Positions 1 through 7,278 of a stretch of 17,946 nucleotides of DNA are shown in pieces. Each line of letters starts with the position of its first letter. The stretch's first letter is position 1. Source of the stretch: an uncultured Streptococcus sp. (GTDB taxonomy: Bacteria; Bacillota; Bacilli; Lactobacillales; Streptococcaceae); assembly GCA_902480035.1 (NCBI GenBank), contig CABSRC010000020.1, positions 1-17,946 on the forward strand, read 5' to 3'. The notes beneath the pieces are model-generated. The model was not told the DNA's origin and ran no database searches. It saw only the letters and a program-made list of their open reading frames with translations. The translations under genes and the position numbers were made by a program.

Positions 1-722
1 TGAATCAAGCGATCATCCATCCAGTTCCATTCTTCAAAAGAAAAGGTCCGACGTAAACCAGGTGCCATATTTCTCGCAATCATCGCCGCCTCAATACAAA
101 ACGTTCCAGAACCACATGTCGGGTCAATCAAGGGTTTATCTGGATACCAGTTTGACAGCAGAAGAATTGCCGCTGCCATATTTTCCTTAATAGGGGCTCC
201 CCCTTTTTCAGTCCGATAACCACGTTTGAAGAGGCTACTACCAGTGGTGTCAATCAAGACGGTGGCTTGGTCTTTAAGGATTGATACTTCGATCTTAAAC
301 TCTGCCCCATTTTCCATGAGAGGAACACCTTCTGGGCGGGCATAGTGTTTTTGTAACTTTTTAACAACTGCTTTTTTCGAAATGGCCTGAACGCTAGGTT
401 CATTATGGAGTTTTGATTTGACACATTTAGCCTTAGAAATAGGAAAACGTGCTCCTAAAGGCAAATAATTTTCCCAATCCAAAGCAAAGACACCTTGAAA
501 GAGTTCTTCGAAGGTTTTGGCTGGAAAAGTCCCAACCACAATTTTTACTCGATCAGCCGCGCGCAACCAGAGATTGGTCCCTATGATTGCTCGACGGTCT
601 CCTTGAAATCGAACCCGTCCATTTTCGACCTGGCAATCGTAGCCAAGATCGCGTAGCTCTCGACCAACAACAGCCTCTAAGCCAGCAGCGGCCGTTGCAA
701 TCAATTCAAATTGTTTTTTCAT
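1..722 (-). CDS. THUMP-domain class I SAM-dependent RNA methyltransferase, N-terminal part (3' end outside window)
   Basis: This is the first 240 codons of a protein that runs off the left edge, read from the ATG at 722-720, with an AGGA ribosome binding site about seven bases upstream. The start MKKQFELIATAAAGLEAVVG is typical of the YpsC/RlmL-like family, which methylates ribosomal RNA. Residues about 50-160 form the THUMP RNA-binding region. Near residue 202 the motif DPTCGSGTFCIEAA is the SAM-binding motif I of N6-adenine/N2-guanine type methyltransferases. The catalytic motif IV would lie beyond the window. Family members are about 380 residues, so roughly 60% is visible. It follows rnpB as ypsC does in Bacillus. 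The exact rRNA target is not deducible here, so no symbol is assigned. Confidence 0.9.
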   Translation of the reverse strand, partial: MKKQFELIATAAAGLEAVVGRELRDLGYDCQVENGRVRFQGDRRAIIGTNLWLRAADRVKIVVGTFPAKTFEELFQGVFALDWENYLPLGARFPISKAKCVKSKLHNEPSVQAISKKAVVKKLQKHYARPEGVPLMENGAEFKIEVSILKDQATVLIDTTGSSLFKRGYRTEKGGAPIKENMAAAILLLSNWYPDKPLIDPTCGSGTFCIEAAMIARNMAPGLRRTFSFEEWNWMDDRLI

Positions 723-739
723 CTTATTCCTATCACTTT

Positions 740-770
740 AAAAAAGGAGGTTGAGATCTCTCTCCACCTC
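740..770 (-). terminator. Intrinsic terminator of rnpB
   Basis: On the minus strand, arms GAGGT and ACCTC extend across one mismatch into GAGA/TCTC around a GAGA loop. A C and six T follow. It lies directly after the P1 helix of the RNase P RNA and only 17 bases before the start codon of the methyltransferase gene. Confidence 0.75.
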
Positions 771-774
771 ATCA

Positions 775-1166
775 ACCTATATGCAATTTTCTATAAGCCA
801 TGTTTTGTTCCAGAAATGACTAGGTACCATTTCCTTCGATAATCATCTGTCTACTGTTTCCAGTCAGAATGCTATGTTCGTTTCCACGCATTCCATGCCC
901 CGACCAAAGTTTGGGTTGCTAGCTTGAGGGGTTTACCGCGTTCCACTTTTTAGGTTTCCCTAAAAACTACGTCACTGTGGCACTTTCAGAGTTACTAGAG
1001 CTTATCCTTAGACTTAGCTCCTTCACTCGCCGTAACTTGAATACCAAGTCCCTAGGCTTATGGATTCACCTAGCACAAACACTACAGGCATCACAGCCTG
1101 TGCTAGCATGGACTTTCCTCATGAGAATATTCTCTCACGCGATTATCCAAAAATTGCACAATCTAT
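775..1166 (-). ncRNA. rnpB: RNase P RNA, bacterial type B (catalytic subunit)
   Basis: This is the catalytic RNA of RNase P, which removes 5' leaders from tRNA precursors. On the minus strand it carries hallmark segments: GAGGAAAGTCCATGCTAGCAC near the 5' end, the type B core GGAACGCGGTAAACCCCTC, AACCCAAACTTTGGT, and near the 3' end AACAAAACATGGCTTATAGA. Both ends are defined by helix P1: bases 1150-1160 pair with 780-790 over 11 positions, including one G-U. The length of about 390 nt matches streptococcal rnpB. The gene starts only a few bases after the gpsB stop codon, with its own promoter inside gpsB, and ends at the terminator at 740-770. The ends are estimated to within about 5 nt. Open frames across this stretch are spurious. 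Confidence 0.95.
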
Positions 1167-1170
1167 GGGA

Positions 1171-1512
1171 TTAATAATCGCGATCTATGATCTGTTTGCC
1201 AAAAACTTCTTTTTCCAACCGATTGAGACGTTTGAGAATATCAAAGTTCGTCGCTGTTGTCACTTGCGGAAATTCTTGCGTAGCAGTGCTAGCAATCGGA
1301 GATGTTTGTGGTGTTTCCTGTGCTTTTTGGGCAAGCTCTTCACGAAGGCGGGCGTTTTCTTCACGCAATTCCTTCACCAAAGCAGCATAGGTTTCATAGT
1401 CTTTTATGACATCATCCAAAAATTCATTTACTTCATCTTTATTATAACCACGAACTTCTCGTTTGAAATCTTGATCAAAAATATCTTTCGCAGTAAAAAT
1501 AATACTCGCCAT
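1171..1512 (-). CDS. gpsB: Cell division and cell-wall synthesis regulator GpsB
   Basis: GpsB is a small cytoplasmic, membrane-associated hexamer that links class A PBPs and other division proteins and balances septal against peripheral wall growth. The 113-residue protein has the DivIVA-like N-terminal domain, with RGYNKDEVNEFLDDVIKDYE at 21-40. A coiled coil follows to about residue 66, then a Thr/Ala/Pro-rich linker (67-88) and a C-terminal helical trimerisation segment (NFDILKRLNRLEKEVFG, 89-105). Length fits streptococcal GpsB. The ATG at 1512 was chosen because GGAGAG lies just upstream and MASIIFTAKDIFDQDF is the family N-terminus; the longer frame would start at a TTG that overlaps that ribosome binding site. 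It lies between ypsA and rnpB, as in Bacillus. Confidence 0.95.
   Translation of the reverse strand: MASIIFTAKDIFDQDFKREVRGYNKDEVNEFLDDVIKDYETYAALVKELREENARLREELAQKAQETPQTSPIASTATQEFPQVTTATNFDILKRLNRLEKEVFGKQIIDRDY
1174..1202 (-). promoter_or_regulatory. rnpB promoter, inside the 3' end of gpsB
   Basis: The -35 TTGGCA (1197-1202) and -10 GATTAT (1174-1179) are separated by exactly 17 bases. They predict a start about seven bases downstream, at 1166-1167, which matches the P1-defined 5' end of rnpB. Both boxes lie within the last codons of gpsB. Confidence 0.65.
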
Positions 1513-1541
1513 TACTCTCTCCAATCTAGTTCATCATCTCA

Positions 1542-1571
1542 ATTATATAAAAAAATGGTAAGAAAAATCAA
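1542..1571 (-). promoter_or_regulatory. Probable gpsB promoter
   Basis: A perfect -10 TATAAT (1542-1547) has a -35-like TTGATT (1566-1571) 18 bases upstream, in the gap between ypsA and gpsB. No terminator follows ypsA, so gpsB may also be read through from it. Confidence 0.55.
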
Positions 1572-1581
1572 GGTATAACAC

Positions 1582-2109
1582 TTAGTTTTCGTAAAAATTT
1601 TCAGCAAGTTCATTTAAGTCATCAAAACTTAATTGTTTGACATAAAATGGTTCTTTTTCTACCATCATTTTGTAAAGATATTTTAAATTGGTTTCATTTT
1701 CTGGATCATAAAAAACATAAGCTCCATCCGCGTTATCTATCAAAAACTGATTGTATTCTTTTAGTTGACCCGGATTGCTATAGTGTGGATAGGCATATTT
1801 CACGAAATCCACTTGTTTGAAGCGTGCTAATAATTCCTGATTGCTTTCATTCCAATTTTCGCCAACATTCTCAAATAGGAAGATCGTCGCCATTTGAAAA
1901 TCGTAATCTTTTTTTAATGCAAAGGCGACCTCTAGTACCCAAGCCTCAAATCCCAAATTACCAGAAAAGACCAGCCATTTCACTCCTTCTTCAAATAGAC
2001 GACGAAGATCTCTTTCAATGGCTTTTTTGATAATGGTCAGTCGAGGGTCTTTATTGGAAAAGACTCCCACATCAAAACTCTTATAACCTGCAACAAGTAT
2101 GGTATTCAT
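1582..2109 (-). CDS. ypsA: YpsA family protein (DUF1273, SLOG superfamily)
   Basis: A 175-residue cytoplasmic protein starting MNTILVAGYKSFDVGVF, a Rossmann-like fold N-terminus with the conserved Gly-Tyr near residue 8. SGNLGFEAWVLEVA follows at 49-62, the SLOG-type nucleotide or ligand-binding loop, and NADGAYVFYD lies at 126-135. The family is of uncertain biochemical function. In Bacillus and Staphylococcus it is linked genetically with GpsB and division, and its position directly upstream of gpsB agrees with that. The start ATG has a GAGGA ribosome binding site nearby. It is divergent from recU, with only 64 bases between the two start codons. Confidence 0.9.
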   Translation of the reverse strand: MNTILVAGYKSFDVGVFSNKDPRLTIIKKAIERDLRRLFEEGVKWLVFSGNLGFEAWVLEVAFALKKDYDFQMATIFLFENVGENWNESNQELLARFKQVDFVKYAYPHYSNPGQLKEYNQFLIDNADGAYVFYDPENETNLKYLYKMMVEKEPFYVKQLSFDDLNELAENFYEN

Positions 2110-2132
2110 TTTTTCCTCATTATTCTAATTTA

Positions 2133-2162
2133 TGATATAATAGAGTGATGTAATTGTACCAA
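2133..2162. promoter_or_regulatory. Overlapping divergent promoters for recU-pbp1a (+) and ypsA (-)
   Basis: On the plus strand TATAAT at 2136-2141 is preceded by TGA (extended -10) and lies about 33 bases upstream of recU, whose ribosome binding site AAGGAG is at 2164-2169. On the minus strand TTGGTA (2157-2162) and TATATC (2134-2139) with a 17-base spacer could serve ypsA. The two -10 boxes share base pairs. The plus-strand site is the better match; the minus-strand site is weaker. Confidence 0.55.
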
Positions 2163-2173
2163 TAAGGAGAACT

Positions 2174-2767
2174 ATGGTCAACTATCCACATAAAGTAGCA
2201 AAAAAAACCTTGGTCTCTACACAAAGGAAACATCCAGTCGACTTTGCGAATCGTGGGATGACATTTGAAAAAATGATCAATGAAAGTAATCAATACTATC
2301 TTTCTCGAGGTCTGGCAGTCATCCATAAAAAACCAACACCGATTCAAATCGTGAAAGTAGATTATCCACGTCGCAGTCGGGCAAAGATTGTTGAAGCCTA
2401 TTTCAGGCAAGCCTCAACGACGGACTATTCTGGAGTATACAAGGGACACTATATCGATTTTGAAGCTAAGGAAACACAGCAAAAGCAATCCATGCCGATG
2501 AAAAATTTTCATCAACATCAGATCGATCATATGGAGGCGGTTGTCCAGCAAGGCGGTATCTGTTTCGTTCTCTTGCATTTTGCAAAGTTGAGTGAAACCT
2601 ACTTACTTCCTGCTCCTGCATTAATTCACTATTACAACATCGATCATGGTAGTAAATCCATGCCCCTCTCCTATATTCAGGAGCACGGCTTTCTAGTAGA
2701 TAAGAATCGTCTTCCAAGCGTTCCTTATCTTGATATTATCGAACAGAAACTTCTAGGCGGTATTTAA
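2174..2767 (+). CDS. recU: Holliday junction resolvase RecU
   Basis: RecU cuts four-way DNA junctions during recombination and repair and is the Firmicute counterpart of RuvC. The 197 residues match the family length. The N-terminal region carries NRGMTFEKMINESNQYY (26-42). The metal-binding nuclease core is visible as TTDYSGVYKGHYIDFEAKET, with probable catalytic residues D84, E97 and K99. The conserved NFHQHQIDHM (111-120) follows, and HGSKSMPLSYI lies near 158. The start ATG has a clear AAGGAG five bases upstream. The stop codon abuts the pbp1a ATG with no gap, as in the recU-ponA pair of many Firmicutes, so the two are co-transcribed and probably translationally coupled. Confidence 0.97.
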   Translation: MVNYPHKVAKKTLVSTQRKHPVDFANRGMTFEKMINESNQYYLSRGLAVIHKKPTPIQIVKVDYPRRSRAKIVEAYFRQASTTDYSGVYKGHYIDFEAKETQQKQSMPMKNFHQHQIDHMEAVVQQGGICFVLLHFAKLSETYLLPAPALIHYYNIDHGSKSMPLSYIQEHGFLVDKNRLPSVPYLDIIEQKLLGGI

Positions 2768-4882
2768 ATGAATAAACAAACAGTCATTCAATGGTTGAAA
2801 TATGTTGCCATCGCAGCCATTTCATTTTTCTTACTTTTATTTGTCCTCGGTGGACTGATATTTGGTTACTATGCTATGAAAGCACCAACCTTGTCTGAAA
2901 AAGATTTGGTTGCAACAACATCTAGTAAGATCTATGACAACCAAAATAACTTGATCGCAGATTTGGGGGCTGAGAAACGAATCAATGTCACAGCCAATGA
3001 AATCCCTACTGATTTGGTCAATGCTATCGTTGCGATTGAAGACCACCGTTTCTTCAATCACCGCGGGGTCGACATCATTCGGATTGGCGGTTCCTTCCTT
3101 CACAACTTACGAGGAGGAAGTCAAGGTGGGTCAACCTTGACGCAACAATTGATCAAGTTAACCTATTTCTCCACTTCAGCCTCTGACCGTACCCTCTCTC
3201 GTAAGATCCAAGAAGCTTGGTTAGCAACCCAATTAGAAAAGAAAGCAACCAAACAAGAAATCTTGACCTATTACGTCAATAAAGTATTTATGGCGAATGG
3301 GAACTACGGAATGCAGACAGCTGCGAAAAGTTATTACGGAAAAGATCTAAAAGATCTTTCACTCCCTCAATTGGCACTCCTTGCGGGGATGCCCCAAGCA
3401 CCAAACCAATACGATCCATACTCCCATCCTGAAGCAGCGCAACAACGCCGAAACTTAGTATTAAAAGAAATGCTCGATATGAAGACCATTTCTAACAAAC
3501 AATACGAAGCAGCGGTCAATACACCTGTTACAGATGGTCTGCAAAGTCTTAGCTCTTCAAGCAGTTATCCAGCTTATATGGATAATTACCTAAAAGAAGT
3601 GATCGAGCAGGTCGAAGAAGAAACAGGCTACAACTTGCTCACAACCGGGATGGATGTCTATACTAACGTTGATACCGAAGCGCAAAAGAAATTGTGGGAC
3701 ATCTACAATACAGATGAATATGTCAACTATCCAGATGATGAATTGCAAGTAGCTTCAACAGTTATCGATGTTAATAATGGTAAAGTCATTGCACAACTTG
3801 GCTCTCGTCACCAATCCAGCAATGTTTCCTTTGGTACAAACCAAGCGGTTGAAACGAACCGTGACTGGGGTTCAACAATGAAACCAATCACAGATTACGC
3901 ACCAGCTCTTGAACATGAGGAATATACCTCTACAGCAGCTACTACAACAGATGCGCCATACAACTTCCCTCATTCCTCAACGCCTGTCTACAACTGGGAC
4001 CGTTCATACTATGGTAGCATGTCCATTACCTACGCAATTCAACAATCTCGTAACGTGCCTGCGGTGAAGGCCCTGGAAAAAGTTGGTCTTAAACAAGCTA
4101 AGAAATTCCTCAATGGATTAGGGATCGATTACCCAGAAATGGTTTACGCTAATGCCATCTCAAGTAATACTAGCGATTCAAGTAACAAATACGGAGCTAG
4201 CAGTGAAAAAATGGCTGCTGCCTATGCTGCTTTTGCCAATGGCGGTACCTATTACAAACCATCCTATGTTAGTCGGGTTGTCTTTAGTGATGGCACAACC
4301 AAGGAATTTGAGTCCGAAGGAACTCGTGCAATGAAAGCAACAACTGCCTACATGATGACAGATATGATGAAGACAGTTCTCTTGTCTGGTTCCGGTACAA
4401 ATGCTGCCATTTCGGGAATCTACCAAGCTGGTAAGACAGGTACATCAAACTATGATGATAACGAAATCGGTAAATTGACAAAAAATGCTTATTCAAATAT
4501 TGTAACACCGGATGAATTGTTTGTAGGCTACACTCCTGAATATGCCATGGCAGTATGGACAGGTTATTCCAATCGCTTTACACCAGTATTGGATAATGGA
4601 ATACAGGTCGCAACGGATGTCTACCGTCAAATGATGCTCTATCTTGCTAATAATAATAACTCTGGTCATACGGATTGGACGCAACCAAGTGGACTGTATC
4701 GAAGTGGTTCTTATCTCTACTTAAACAATGGTAAGAACAACTACAATAACTACTACTATGAGCCAAGTTATTCCACTGATCAGTATTCGTATGAAGAACC
4801 ATCGTCTAGCTCTTCGAACGAAGAAAATCCATCTAAACCATCTGAGCCTTCTTCACAAGAATCTAACAATCATAACGAATAA
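2768..4882 (+). CDS. pbp1a: Penicillin-binding protein 1A, class A bifunctional glycosyltransferase/transpeptidase
   Basis: PBP1a polymerises glycan strands from lipid II and cross-links peptides outside the membrane. Of 704 residues, 1-10 are cytoplasmic and about 11-35 form the membrane anchor. The GT51 domain follows with the catalytic Glu in VAIEDHRFF (E91), GGSTLTQQLIK (120-130) and KIQEAWLATQLEKK (146-159). The transpeptidase domain has STMK at 369-372 (nucleophile S369), SRN at 427-429 and KTGT at 556-559, each one residue off pneumococcal R6 numbering. The tail from about 650 is Tyr/Asn/Ser/Pro-rich and probably disordered. The threonine of STMK, which is replaced in some resistant alleles, is retained. 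The ribosome binding site is weak (AGGCGG) and lies inside the end of recU, consistent with coupling. A strong terminator follows. Confidence 0.97.
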   Translation: MNKQTVIQWLKYVAIAAISFFLLLFVLGGLIFGYYAMKAPTLSEKDLVATTSSKIYDNQNNLIADLGAEKRINVTANEIPTDLVNAIVAIEDHRFFNHRGVDIIRIGGSFLHNLRGGSQGGSTLTQQLIKLTYFSTSASDRTLSRKIQEAWLATQLEKKATKQEILTYYVNKVFMANGNYGMQTAAKSYYGKDLKDLSLPQLALLAGMPQAPNQYDPYSHPEAAQQRRNLVLKEMLDMKTISNKQYEAAVNTPVTDGLQSLSSSSSYPAYMDNYLKEVIEQVEEETGYNLLTTGMDVYTNVDTEAQKKLWDIYNTDEYVNYPDDELQVASTVIDVNNGKVIAQLGSRHQSSNVSFGTNQAVETNRDWGSTMKPITDYAPALEHEEYTSTAATTTDAPYNFPHSSTPVYNWDRSYYGSMSITYAIQQSRNVPAVKALEKVGLKQAKKFLNGLGIDYPEMVYANAISSNTSDSSNKYGASSEKMAAAYAAFANGGTYYKPSYVSRVVFSDGTTKEFESEGTRAMKATTAYMMTDMMKTVLLSGSGTNAAISGIYQAGKTGTSNYDDNEIGKLTKNAYSNIVTPDELFVGYTPEYAMAVWTGYSNRFTPVLDNGIQVATDVYRQMMLYLANNNNSGHTDWTQPSGLYRSGSYLYLNNGKNNYNNYYYEPSYSTDQYSYEEPSSSSSNEENPSKPSEPSSQESNNHNE

Positions 4883-4894
4883 TATAACAGAGAA

Positions 4895-4922
4895 GTCGGG
4901 CTTTTCGCCCGGCTTTTTTTTA
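4895..4922 (+). terminator. Intrinsic terminator of recU-pbp1a
   Basis: GTCGGGC (4895-4901) pairs with GCCCGGC (4907-4913) around TTTTC, followed by nine T, 12 bases after the pbp1a stop codon. Confidence 0.9.
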
Positions 4923-5000
4923 ACAATGGTTAAAAAACCAGAACGAATAAAATCTGATTTATTTAGTTAGACTTCCCAGCTTTTTTATTTTTGAGTATAT

Positions 5001-5026
5001 AAAAAAAAGAGCCTTTCGGCTCTTTT
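5001..5026 (-). terminator. Intrinsic terminator of pepC (bidirectional shape)
   Basis: AAAAGAGCC (5005-5013) and GGCTCTTTT (5018-5026) form a nine-pair stem with a four-base loop. On the minus strand T8 follows the GC part, eight bases after the pepC stop. On the plus strand it has four T and could back up the pbp1a terminator. Confidence 0.85.
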
Positions 5027-5034
5027 CTGTATCA

Positions 5035-6369
5035 TTATTTTGCCAAAGCTCCCATTGGATCCCACGGTGCTAGGACAATTGGTTCTGCTTCATAGGCTGC
5101 TAATTCGTCTGCTGTTAGGAATTCTTTACGAACCACGATTTGGTAGGTATATTCATCCATCCAAGCATCAGAAGCCACAAAGTAACCATCTGTACCGACC
5201 TTGTCTCCCCATGAATTTTCAACCTTCCATTTACGAGACTGACCTGCTTCGTCTAAATCAACCCCTGTCAAGACCATAGCGTGTGTCATGAGGCTTTCTG
5301 CATAGTCCAAGCGACCCGCCTTGTCTTGTGTCAAATGAATGTCCATGCCTGCTTCAAAATCGTAGACATCTGTTGCCAGGATTCCAGCTTTACGGTTGCT
5401 GACTTGGCCTACATCTGAACCAAACCAGACAGTTTCTCCTGCTTTCATTTGAGCAATGGCTAATTCTTTCAATCGATCCATTGGAACATTTAGGTAGCGG
5501 ACTGGACGGCTACCAACCACATTACCCAGCATATCTACGGTGTAAGATTTTCCATATGGCTTATCTGTAGTTGGGGCATTGATAATAGAGACGTAATCGT
5601 CTAATTGAAGGTCTACATATTTTTTGTAGAAGCTTTGTGGAGTTAAGCCGCTTTCGCTATGGAATTGGTTGTCCTTATCACGGTATGAAAAATCAAATTC
5701 ACGCGGAGGCAATCCTAAAGACATAGCCAAGAAGTTAAAGATTTCTTGCAACAAGGCTTGTTTCTTGCTCGAAACTGCCTCACTATCTGCGCCTGAGTGA
5801 ATCAAATCACGCAAGATTTGCGCATCTTGACGCAAGAGTTTATTGAGGTAGGTGTTCAATTCCCGGCTATTGCTTGAAGAAATCGATTCTGGATAAACTG
5901 ATTTTGGAACCACTCCGTATTTCTCAAAGAGGGATACCACCATATCCCATTGACCGCCATCTTGTTGTGGGGTTTGTAGGAGAAAAGCCACCTTACGGCT
6001 GGTCAATTCTTGGTCTGCTGTCGCAATCACTTGCTCCAAAAACCAGTTTGATTTTTCATACTTATCCCAAAAGAAGGTATGTGCTTGAGACAATTCAAAA
6101 TCCTCCAATTGGAAGCTTGAGATCATCTTGTGACGGAAGGTATTTAAAGCCGCAAACATCCAACAACGTCCAGATGCTTTTTGGTTTGTCACCTTATCCT
6201 TGGTCAAATCAAGTGAAAAAACTGGTGTATTTTCTACTGCACTCTTGCGCGTTTCAAGCGATGCATGGATCCCATTGTGGGTAACAGCATTTTCAAGAGC
6301 CGCATATTTCACATTTGCCTCATAATTAGCATAGAGCTGGTCTGTAAATTCTTTCGTTAATTCTGACAT
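5035..6369 (-). CDS. pepC: Aminopeptidase C (bleomycin hydrolase family cysteine peptidase)
   Basis: PepC is a cytoplasmic papain-fold (C1B) aminopeptidase that trims N-terminal residues from peptides imported by the cell; family members are homohexamers. The 444-residue length is typical. The catalytic Cys is C69 in QKASGRCWMFAALN, preceded by the oxyanion Gln (Q63). The catalytic His is H363 in THAMVLTGV and the Asn is N385 in VENSWGDKVG. There is no signal peptide. The start ATG has GGAGA seven bases upstream and a good promoter (6397-6424). The gene is monocistronic, converging on pbp1a, with its own terminator. Confidence 0.97.
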   Translation of the reverse strand: MSELTKEFTDQLYANYEANVKYAALENAVTHNGIHASLETRKSAVENTPVFSLDLTKDKVTNQKASGRCWMFAALNTFRHKMISSFQLEDFELSQAHTFFWDKYEKSNWFLEQVIATADQELTSRKVAFLLQTPQQDGGQWDMVVSLFEKYGVVPKSVYPESISSSNSRELNTYLNKLLRQDAQILRDLIHSGADSEAVSSKKQALLQEIFNFLAMSLGLPPREFDFSYRDKDNQFHSESGLTPQSFYKKYVDLQLDDYVSIINAPTTDKPYGKSYTVDMLGNVVGSRPVRYLNVPMDRLKELAIAQMKAGETVWFGSDVGQVSNRKAGILATDVYDFEAGMDIHLTQDKAGRLDYAESLMTHAMVLTGVDLDEAGQSRKWKVENSWGDKVGTDGYFVASDAWMDEYTYQIVVRKEFLTADELAAYEAEPIVLAPWDPMGALAK

Positions 6370-6396
6370 AGCAATCTCCTTTTTTCATTATTTACT

Positions 6397-6424
6397 ATTA
6401 TAATCCTTTGAGCAGAATCTTCAA
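6397..6424 (-). promoter_or_regulatory. pepC promoter
   Basis: TTGAAG (-35, 6419-6424) and perfect TATAAT (-10, 6397-6402) are 16 bases apart, just downstream of the GNAT gene, about 30 bases from the pepC start codon. Confidence 0.75.
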
Positions 6425-6436
6425 GTAAAAATCACC

Positions 6437-6988
6437 CTATAGAGAGGGATTCTGTTTAGAATAGATGATTTTATCCCCGCAATATCCTTTGCGTTGAATG
6501 GCATGAGGGATGGTTTCTACATACTGCATTCCTGCCTTTTCCATGACTTTCCCTGAAGCAGGATTTAAACTGACATAAGTGGCTTTGATTTCTTTAAATC
6601 CGACTTTGTTCAATAAGAAATCCAAAACAGCTATGACGGCTTCTGTCATGAATCCCCGCCCCCAGAATTTCTTGCCAAGGATATAACCTAGCTCGCATGA
6701 TTGACTTTCCTGGTCTTGAGAAACCACACTAATATCTCCAATTACCTGATCCGGTAATGTTTTCAAACAGATCGCCCATTTATAAGTATCTGGTTTAAGA
6801 TACTGTTCGATCCATCTTTTGATCGATTCTCTGGTTCTCTCAGAAGATGCATGGGCATCCCAGGTGACATATTTCAGGGTTTCAGGATCAGAAGCCCAAT
6901 TTTCAAACATCGCTGGTGCATCCTCCAAAACGAAAGGCCTCAAGTATAAATGCTCTGTCTCTATGGCAAGACTTCCAAGATGATTCAT
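6437..6988 (-). CDS. GNAT family N-acetyltransferase (RimJ/RimL type)
   Basis: A 183-residue cytoplasmic acetyl-CoA-dependent acetyltransferase. It begins with the usual beta strand of this subgroup (IETEHLYLRPFVLEDAPAMFENW, about 9-31). Motif A carries the acetyl-CoA pyrophosphate loop in GYILGKKFWGRGFMTEAV (101-118), with G110, G112 and the preceding basic residues. Motif B is LNPASGKVMEKAGM (141-154). This pattern fits RimJ/RimL-like enzymes acting on protein N-termini or small amines, but the substrate cannot be told. Ribosome binding site GGGAG lies seven bases before the ATG. A weak hairpin (CCCT/AGGG) followed by five T after the stop may end the transcript before the pepC promoter. 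It sits alone between pepC and the repeat-rich gap, and no neighbour hints at a role. Confidence 0.9.
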   Translation of the reverse strand: MNHLGSLAIETEHLYLRPFVLEDAPAMFENWASDPETLKYVTWDAHASSERTRESIKRWIEQYLKPDTYKWAICLKTLPDQVIGDISVVSQDQESQSCELGYILGKKFWGRGFMTEAVIAVLDFLLNKVGFKEIKATYVSLNPASGKVMEKAGMQYVETIPHAIQRKGYCGDKIIYSKQNPSL

Positions 6989-7014
6989 AGATTGTCTCCC
7001 TTCATTTTTTTATG

Positions 7015-7035
7015 CAACTTGAACTTTGCAAGTTG
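7015..7035. promoter_or_regulatory. Inverted repeat upstream of the GNAT gene (possible operator)
   Basis: CAACTTG (7015-7021) and CAAGTTG (7029-7035) are perfect inverted arms around a seven-base spacer, about 27 bases upstream of the GNAT start. It could be a repressor site or a leader hairpin; no regulator is recognised. Confidence 0.35.
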
Positions 7036-7055
7036 GTTATTTTAATCTAGAAGAA

Positions 7056-7077
7056 AAGGACGGATGAAACCGCCCTT
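7056..7077 (-). terminator. Terminator-like hairpin
   Basis: On the minus strand AAGGGCGG and CCGTCCTT form eight pairs (one G-U) around a six-base loop, followed by TTCTTCT. On the plus strand the same position is an A-C mismatch, though CTTTTTG follows. It would end any minus-strand RNA crossing the repeat region. Confidence 0.5.
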
Positions 7078-7105
7078 CTTTTTGATGCTTTTCACAATAT
7101 TGTCT

Positions 7106-7146
7106 GGTGAGACTACGAAATCGAACTCTACGAATTACCGATTTCT
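7106..7146 (-). repeat. 41-bp direct repeat, copy 1
   Basis: Differs from copy 2 at one base of 41. Its core (7117-7145) is an inverted repeat: GAAATCG and CGATTTC enclose a second 5-bp stem and a three-base loop. On the minus strand the inner stem contains one G-U pair; on the plus strand the same position is a mismatch. Confidence 0.85.
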
Positions 7147-7223
7147 GTCTAGTATTAATAGAAAAATTCTATTTGTCTCCACCTCATCCATGAGCTTTTC
7201 AATGATACATTGACGCAGTAGCT

Positions 7224-7271
7224 GGCTGATTTGAACGGAGCTCTTTGAGCACCTTTCAAATCTAGACAGCC
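7224..7271. repeat. Long interrupted hairpin between the direct repeats
   Basis: Nested arms are GGCTG/CAGCC (7224-7228 with 7267-7271), ATTTGAA/TTCAAAT (7229-7235 with 7255-7261) and GCTC/GAGC (7240-7243 with 7247-7250). They give a 48-base hairpin with 16 pairs, one internal loop and a bulge. Confidence 0.7.
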
Positions 7272-7278
7272 TTGCGGG

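Noticed and set aside
977..1578. Plus-strand ORFs of 65 and 172 codons across rnpB and gpsB
   Set aside because: They are antisense to a clear RNase P RNA and to gpsB, lack ribosome binding sites and have no recognisable protein features.
5874..6284. 136-codon plus-strand ORF opposite pepC
   Set aside because: It mirrors the conserved PepC coding frame and has no ribosome binding site or family resemblance.
7129..7136. Possible competence cin-box (TACGAATA-like) in repeat copy 1
   Set aside because: The sequence is TACGAATT, differs in copy 2, and is explained by the hairpin structure of the repeat; no late competence gene follows.
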